Origin: an uncultured Gemella sp. | GTDB lineage: Bacteria > Bacillota > Bacilli > Staphylococcales > Gemellaceae | Direction of reading: 5' to 3' | Assembly (NCBI GenBank): GCA_938038035.1 | Contig: CALHQV010000062.1 | Coordinates: 1-11,761 of the forward strand | DNA length: 11,761 nt | Shown here: one piece after another, positions 7,017-11,761 of the stretch | Layout: each line of letters begins with the position of its first letter | How positions within the stretch are numbered: the first letter of the stretch is position 1 | Notes under the pieces: model-generated | The model's database searches: none | The model's input: only the letters and a program-made list of their open reading frames with translations | Told to the model about the DNA's origin: nothing | Translations under genes and position numbers: made by a program

Positions 7017-7730
7017 ATGGAGCGAACATATATAGAAAGATTACTTAACAATTTAAATAAAGAGTATGGTTTTAATTTAAAATTCAGTGAAAATTTTAAA
7101 AATGCATTTTCTCATTCTTCTTATACTAATGAGAAAAGAATTGCGAAGCATCTGAATTATGAGCGTTTGGAATTTTTAGGGGATGCTGTTGTTGAACTTA
7201 CAACAAGTGAATTTTTATTTAAGAAATTTTCTGAGCTTCCTGAAGGGGAACTTACTAAGCTACGTGCATCTATTGTCTGTGAAAAAACATTGGTTAAATA
7301 TGCTTTACAACTAGGTTTAGATAAATGTATCTACTTAGGGAAAGGTGAAGAAAAGATGGGCGGAAGAAGTCGAGCAGCCTTACTTGCCGATATTTTTGAA
7401 TCTTTCACAGGAGCAATGTATTTAGAGTCAAACCTTGAAGTGGTGAAAACCTTCCTAAATAATACTTTATTTACAGAGGTACAAGATCTTGAATATCACA
7501 GTTTTGTAGATTATAAAACCATCTTGCAAGAGTACATTTCAAAAATTAAACTGGGTGAAATTGAGTATGTAGTACTTGATTCAAGTGGCCCATCACATTC
7601 TAAAACTTTTACAAGTGCTGTTTTAATTGATGGAAGACAATATGGAAGTGGGACATCTACTACAAAAAAAGAGTCTGAACAGCTTTCAGCAAAACAAGCA
7701 TTAGAAAAGCTTGGATATAAAGATATTTAA
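7017..7730 (+). CDS. rnc: Ribonuclease III
   Basis: RNase III cleaves double-stranded RNA in rRNA maturation and mRNA decay. From the ATG at 7017 the protein has 237 residues. The signature ERLEFLGDAV is at 49-58. Metal-binding catalytic residues are all present: Glu49, Glu52, Asp56, Asp125 and Glu128 (equivalent to E. coli 38, 41, 45, 114, 117). The double-stranded RNA binding domain fills about 163-233, with the GPSHSK and KKESEQLSAKQAL segments. I chose the ATG at 7017 because AAAGGAGA (7003-7010) sits 6 bases before it and the family's N terminus begins here. The frame is open upstream to a TTG at 6957, but that would add 20 residues foreign to the family, with the purine tract GGGAGG only 3 bases before it. 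rnc precedes smc by 22 bases, a widespread Bacillota pairing. Confidence 0.95.
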   Translation: MERTYIERLLNNLNKEYGFNLKFSENFKNAFSHSSYTNEKRIAKHLNYERLEFLGDAVVELTTSEFLFKKFSELPEGELTKLRASIVCEKTLVKYALQLGLDKCIYLGKGEEKMGGRSRAALLADIFESFTGAMYLESNLEVVKTFLNNTLFTEVQDLEYHSFVDYKTILQEYISKIKLGEIEYVVLDSSGPSHSKTFTSAVLIDGRQYGSGTSTTKKESEQLSAKQALEKLGYKDI

Positions 7731-7752
7731 AAATTAATGAAAGGAAAAAGAG

Positions 7753-10700
7753 ATGAAATTAGCAAAGGTTGAAGTTACAGGTTTTAAATCTTTTCAGAAG
7801 AAGACAACGTTTGAATTTAAAAATAATTTAATCGGTGTTGTTGGACCAAATGGTTCGGGAAAAAGTAATATAATTGATGCTATTCGTTGGGTTTTAGGGG
7901 AGCAGTCTGCTAAAAATCTACGTGGTAGTAGCATGAAAGATGTTATCTTTTCGGGGACTGAAGATGCGAAAAGAAAAAACTTTGCTGAAGTAGCGGTAAC
8001 ATTTTCTAACGGAGAAGATAGTTGTGAAATTAAAAGACGTTTGTATAGAAATGGTGATAGTGAGTATTACATTGATAATAAACGTGCAAAATTAAAAGAT
8101 ATTACTGATATGTATCTAGACCTTGGTATTAATAAAGAGAGTTATAGTATTATTACTCAAGGTAAGGTAGAAGATATTATTTCATCTAAGCCTGTCGATC
8201 GCCGAGCAATTATAGAAGAGGCATCAGGTGTATTAAAGTATAAAAATAAGAAAAAAGAAACTAATCTAAAATTAGAAAAAACAAATGACAATTTAATGAG
8301 ATTAAATGATATTTTCTCAGAAATCTCAGGTCGTTATGAAATCTTAGAAGATCAAAAGAATAAAACACAAAAGTATCTTGATTATTCTAAAGAACTTGAA
8401 GAAAAAGATATTTTATTAAATGTTTATAATATTGCTGAATATCAAAAAAGACTTGCGGATTTACTACAAGTTAAACATGAGAAAGAATCTGAAAAACTTG
8501 GACTTGAAAGTAGACAAGAAGAACTTATTAAAGATTTAGAAAGTATTAAGAATAGTTTAGTTTCTCTAGATAGAACTTACATGAAATATCATGATGAAGA
8601 GTTAGAGCTAGTTCAGAAAAAGGAATCTCTTCAATCACAATTAAGTGTAATTCAGGAAAGAAAAAATAATAGAACTCTGAGAAGTGAAAAAATTAATGAT
8701 GATATTAAATATCTTGAGGAAAGAAAACAAAACCTTGAGAATAAGTTAGCTGAAAGAGAAAATCTAAACGCTGAAACTAAAAATAAAATTCAAAAGATTA
8801 ATAAAGAAATTTCTTCGTTAGAATCAGGTGAAGAGAGTAAATTAGAATTAATCGAAAGAAAAATAGAAGAATTAAAAGATAACTATTATAGTTTAATAAA
8901 CGAAGAAACTAAGCTAGAAAATAGTATAGAGTTTGCTAAGAAAAATCTAGAGAGTGCTGATGAAAACAGTAAGGAGATTCTAGATAATATAGAAAGACAA
9001 AAACAAGTTTTAGGTATAAAAATAGAAGAGCTTGCAGCTGCTACTGAAGAACAAAAAGTTCTAAATGAACAGCTAGATAATCTTCAAAAAGAACTTGATA
9101 TATTAGTTGAAAAAAATATTTTAATTAATTCAAATGGGAAAAATATTGAGGAACAAATTCGCACAGGATACAACTTCAAGAGTAACTTGGAAAACCGTAA
9201 GAAGTTCTTAGAAGATCAGATTAATAATTTAAGTTTTTACAATATTGGAGTAAAAGAAATTCTTGCTAATAAGGATGCTTTAGCGGGTGTTCATAATAGT
9301 GTAGCAAATATTGTAGAATTTGATAATGAGTATGCTGTTGCAATTGATATTGCTTTAGGGCAAGCACAACAAAATATTATTGTTGAAAATGAGAATGTTG
9401 CTAAAGAGTGTATTAATCACTTAAAGAAAACTAATAAAGGTAGAGTTACATTTTTACCATTAAATAATATTAAAGCAAAAGCTATAGCGAGTGATGTTTA
9501 TAGAACAGTTGTAAATGAAGAAGGATTTATCAATATTGCTGAGAATCTAATAACTGTTGATAGTGAGTACAAAAATATAATATCGCATCTATTAGGGCTT
9601 GTTCTTATAGTGGATAATATGGATAACGCTAATAGAATAGCTCGTAAGATTAATTTTAGAAATAGAATTATTACGTTAGATGGACAAATTATCAATAGTG
9701 GTGGATCTATCACTGGTGGTGCTATTAATAAAAATAACAATTCATCTATTAAACACAAGGCAGAATTAGATGAACTTTCACAAAATCTAGTTAAAATAAA
9801 TGATAAGATTGAGAAATTAACAAGTGAGAAGAGTTCACTAGAAAGTCAACAACAACAGGTAATGGACGAAATTCTAAATTCTAAATCTGTTAAAGAAGAA
9901 GCGATTTTAAAACTTAAGCAATTAGAATTAAGTATAAATCATAAAAACTCTGAAATTGCTGATATTAAAGTGAATATAGAGTTAAATGAGAAGAAACTAC
10001 TAGAATTCAAAGATACTGAGGATAATTCGAGTAATATTGTCGAATTAACTAAAAGTCTTGAGAAAATTAGAGTAGAGCTTCAAAAACTTGATGAGAAAAT
10101 TAAGGAAGAAAGTAGTAAAAAACAAAATGCTCAGAGTGCAGAAGAATTGTACTTAGAAAAAATTGCCGAGCTTAAGATTGAAAAGTCAAAATTAGAAGAA
10201 ACAACTAAACATGGTTTAGAGTTAATAGTATCATTATTAGCTGATATAACAGATGTAAATGAGCAACTAGCAAGATTAGAAATGTCTAAAGATGCGGAGT
10301 CTTTAAGTGAGGAAGATGAGCAAAAGATATTAGAAAATAACTCTAAGTTGATTAATGAGTGTAATGAAAGATTAACAACGCTTAAGACATTATTATCAGA
10401 TCTTGATATGGAAAAAACAGGGTTATTCAAACGCGAAAAAGAAATTACCGTAGCTCAACAAAGAAATAATGAAAGTCTGCGTCAAAAAATTTCAGAATTT
10501 GAAAAACTAACTGTAGAACAGACGAAGATAGAAGTTAAGATAGATGAGTATCTAGAAAATCTTGTTACTAACTATAATGTAACATATGAGAGTGTATCAA
10601 ACAGATTAACTGCCGAAAATATTGAAGAAGTGCCTTCATATAAGGATGATGTAGTAAGGCTTCGTAAAGAGATAGTGGAATTAGGTAATATTAACCTAAA

Positions 10701-11307
10701 CGCTATAGCAGAGTTCGAAGAGGTTAAAGAACGTTATAACTTCTATAATGAGCAAATTACCGATCTTGTAGAAGCGAAAGAAAAACTAGAAGAGACTATT
10801 GCAGAGATTGATAAAGAAGTAAAAGAACGCTTTTTAACGACATTTGTTCAAGTAGCAGAGAATTTCAATAAAATCTTTAAAGAACTATTCAAAGGTGGTT
10901 ATGCAGATATGACATTAGAATCACCGAATGATATATTAAATACTGGAATAGTAATCGAAGCTTCACCTCCTGGTAAAAAACTTCAAAACCTTTCATTGTT
11001 ATCAGGTGGAGAGAAATCTCTAACTGCGATTAGCTTATTATTCGCAATATTACAGGTTAAAAATCCTCCGTTCGTAGTGCTTGATGAGGTAGAAGCGGCA
11101 CTGGATGAAGAGAATGTTAATAGATTTGCTAAATTCTTAAAAGTTTATTCAGAGAATAATCAGTTCTTAGTTATCACACACAGACGAGGAACTATGGAAG
11201 CAATGGATACTTTATACGGAGTAACAATGCAAGAAAAAGGTATTAGTTATATTTTAGAATTAGAGTTAAAAGATGTTATCGAGAACTTTGAAGAGGTTAT
11301 AGAGTAA
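7753..11307 (+). CDS. smc: Chromosome partition/condensation ATPase SMC
   Basis: SMC forms a ring-shaped homodimer that, with ScpA and ScpB, extrudes DNA loops and separates new chromosomes. The full 1184 residues match the family. Walker A GPNGSGKS spans 31-38. A long charged coiled coil runs from about 170 to 500. The hinge domain occupies about 505-660 and ends with the conserved glycine motif GGSITGG (650-656). The returning coil runs to about 1030. The C-terminal half of the ATPase head has signature LSGGEKS (1083-1089) and Walker B FVVLDE (1107-1112). Nothing is broken. GAAAGGA (7739-7745) is the ribosome binding site. Usually smc is followed by ftsY; here a terminator and an opposing gene follow instead. 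Codons are more AT-ending than in lepA. Confidence 0.98.
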   Translation: MKLAKVEVTGFKSFQKKTTFEFKNNLIGVVGPNGSGKSNIIDAIRWVLGEQSAKNLRGSSMKDVIFSGTEDAKRKNFAEVAVTFSNGEDSCEIKRRLYRNGDSEYYIDNKRAKLKDITDMYLDLGINKESYSIITQGKVEDIISSKPVDRRAIIEEASGVLKYKNKKKETNLKLEKTNDNLMRLNDIFSEISGRYEILEDQKNKTQKYLDYSKELEEKDILLNVYNIAEYQKRLADLLQVKHEKESEKLGLESRQEELIKDLESIKNSLVSLDRTYMKYHDEELELVQKKESLQSQLSVIQERKNNRTLRSEKINDDIKYLEERKQNLENKLAERENLNAETKNKIQKINKEISSLESGEESKLELIERKIEELKDNYYSLINEETKLENSIEFAKKNLESADENSKEILDNIERQKQVLGIKIEELAAATEEQKVLNEQLDNLQKELDILVEKNILINSNGKNIEEQIRTGYNFKSNLENRKKFLEDQINNLSFYNIGVKEILANKDALAGVHNSVANIVEFDNEYAVAIDIALGQAQQNIIVENENVAKECINHLKKTNKGRVTFLPLNNIKAKAIASDVYRTVVNEEGFINIAENLITVDSEYKNIISHLLGLVLIVDNMDNANRIARKINFRNRIITLDGQIINSGGSITGGAINKNNNSSIKHKAELDELSQNLVKINDKIEKLTSEKSSLESQQQQVMDEILNSKSVKEEAILKLKQLELSINHKNSEIADIKVNIELNEKKLLEFKDTEDNSSNIVELTKSLEKIRVELQKLDEKIKEESSKKQNAQSAEELYLEKIAELKIEKSKLEETTKHGLELIVSLLADITDVNEQLARLEMSKDAESLSEEDEQKILENNSKLINECNERLTTLKTLLSDLDMEKTGLFKREKEITVAQQRNNESLRQKISEFEKLTVEQTKIEVKIDEYLENLVTNYNVTYESVSNRLTAENIEEVPSYKDDVVRLRKEIVELGNINLNAIAEFEEVKERYNFYNEQITDLVEAKEKLEETIAEIDKEVKERFLTTFVQVAENFNKIFKELFKGGYADMTLESPNDILNTGIVIEASPPGKKLQNLSLLSGGEKSLTAISLLFAILQVKNPPFVVLDEVEAALDEENVNRFAKFLKVYSENNQFLVITHRRGTMEAMDTLYGVTMQEKGISYILELELKDVIENFEEVIE

Positions 11308-11330
11308 GTAGATAAATTTTCATAATAGAT

Positions 11331-11370
11331 AAAAGACACGGTTAAGTTTGATCTTAACTGTGTCTTTTTT
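11331..11370. terminator. Bidirectional terminator between smc and the opposing gene
   Basis: A 16-bp stem pairs 11331-11346 (AAAAGACACGGTTAAG) with 11353-11368 (CTTAACTGTGTCTTTT) with one G-T wobble and a 6-base loop (TTTGAT). T run on the plus strand (11365-11370) and A run on its left arm (11331-11334) let it work in both directions. It begins 23 bases after the smc stop and lies 3 bases past the stop of the minus-strand gene. Confidence 0.9.
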
Positions 11371-11373
11371 AAC

Positions 11374-11761
11374 TTAATTTGAATAAGATAAATTCTTAAT
11401 AAATCCATACCAAACATATATTACAATAACTATCGCTAGTAATTCAGTCAGATGAATTAAAATATTCAAAATAGAAAATTCAGCTATTTGATAGTAAATT
11501 CCAGTTTTTTGAAATGCTATTGCACAAATCACTAACGGGAAAGTGAAAGCAGAAAAACTAGGGTAGAATTTTCTTTTTAGCAGATATGGTAATTGAAATA
11601 AGACAAATATAAACAATAATATTGTAAGTGGTATTAATATTGCTAATATCATATTACTTTTTTGTGAAACTCCAATCATATAACTAGCTAGTAAGAGTCC
11701 ACCAGGTGCTGAGAATACAGTAATAGTAGGGTAATCTCCATCTTTATAATGTTTATATTTA
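11374..11761 (-). CDS. TDT/TehA-family membrane transporter (partial, 5' end outside window)
   Basis: The minus-strand frame is open from the window edge to the TAA at 11374-11376, giving about 129 C-terminal residues. An internal ATG at 11677-11679 is not the real start, because coding continues upstream with segments such as APGGLLLASYM. That motif and SFSAFTFPLVICAIAF are characteristic of the TehA/SLAC1 fold (tellurite-resistance/dicarboxylate transporter family), which form ten-helix anion channels or exporters. About four hydrophobic segments are visible, separated by short basic loops (LLKRKFYPS). Substrates in this family range from C4-dicarboxylates and sulfite to nitrate or chloride; none can be chosen here. 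It converges on smc and shares its terminator, so it belongs to a separate transcription unit. Confidence 0.75.
   Translation of the reverse strand, partial: KYKHYKDGDYPTITVFSAPGGLLLASYMIGVSQKSNMILAILIPLTILLFIFVLFQLPYLLKRKFYPSFSAFTFPLVICAIAFQKTGIYYQIAEFSILNILIHLTELLAIVIVIYVWYGFIKNLSYSN

Noticed and set aside
8260..9230. Repetitive glutamate/lysine-rich coding stretch that could be taken for a tandem repeat
   Set aside because: It is the heptad coiled coil of SMC; there is no exact repeat unit at the nucleotide level.
9498..10430. Minus-strand open frames inside smc
   Set aside because: They contain no motif, have no ribosome binding site of note and overlap the well-supported SMC hinge and coiled coil.

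Overview
This AT-rich window carries ordinary bacterial genes with standard code usage, strong AGGAGG-type ribosome binding sites and tight gene spacing. It looks like a low-GC member of the Bacillota, class Bacilli. The protein set (fused permease/binding-protein transporter, four-repeat RecX, short RNase III, SMC of 1184 residues) would suit a Gemella- or Streptococcus-like relative. The genus is an inference from general resemblance, not from a marker gene.

Layout. Positions 1-57 are probably the last codons of an upstream plus-strand gene, closed by a hairpin terminator (62-101). After an AT-rich gap comes a three-gene operon (301-3003): a MarR-type regulator, an ABC ATPase without CBS domains, and a single polypeptide fusing an OpuC/ProW-type permease to a quaternary-amine-type substrate-binding domain. 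This matches the architecture of the choline/betaine-like importers of which some were later shown to be ergothioneine transporters (EgtUV). The operon ends at a strong terminator (3044-3080).

A second plus-strand run starts at an extended -10 promoter near 3112 and reads recX, lepA, hemW, rnc and smc (3147-11307). lepA/hemW overlap by one base, recX/lepA and rnc/smc are 12 and 22 bases apart, and 100 bases separate hemW from rnc. These are housekeeping functions: control of RecA (RecX), the translation GTPase EF4 (LepA), a radical-SAM heme chaperone (HemW), double-strand-specific RNase III and the chromosome-condensing ATPase SMC. The run ends at a bidirectional terminator (11331-11370), beyond which a TDT/TehA-family membrane transporter lies on the minus strand, cut by the window end.

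The most interesting points are the likely substrate of the MarR-controlled transporter, a possible RNA switch in the rnc leader in which one CUCC segment can pair with either of two purine-rich sites, a near-consensus promoter with a palindrome lying against a terminator at the left edge, and an rnc-smc pair not followed by ftsY. I found no CRISPR array, insertion sequence, tRNA, rRNA or clear new system.
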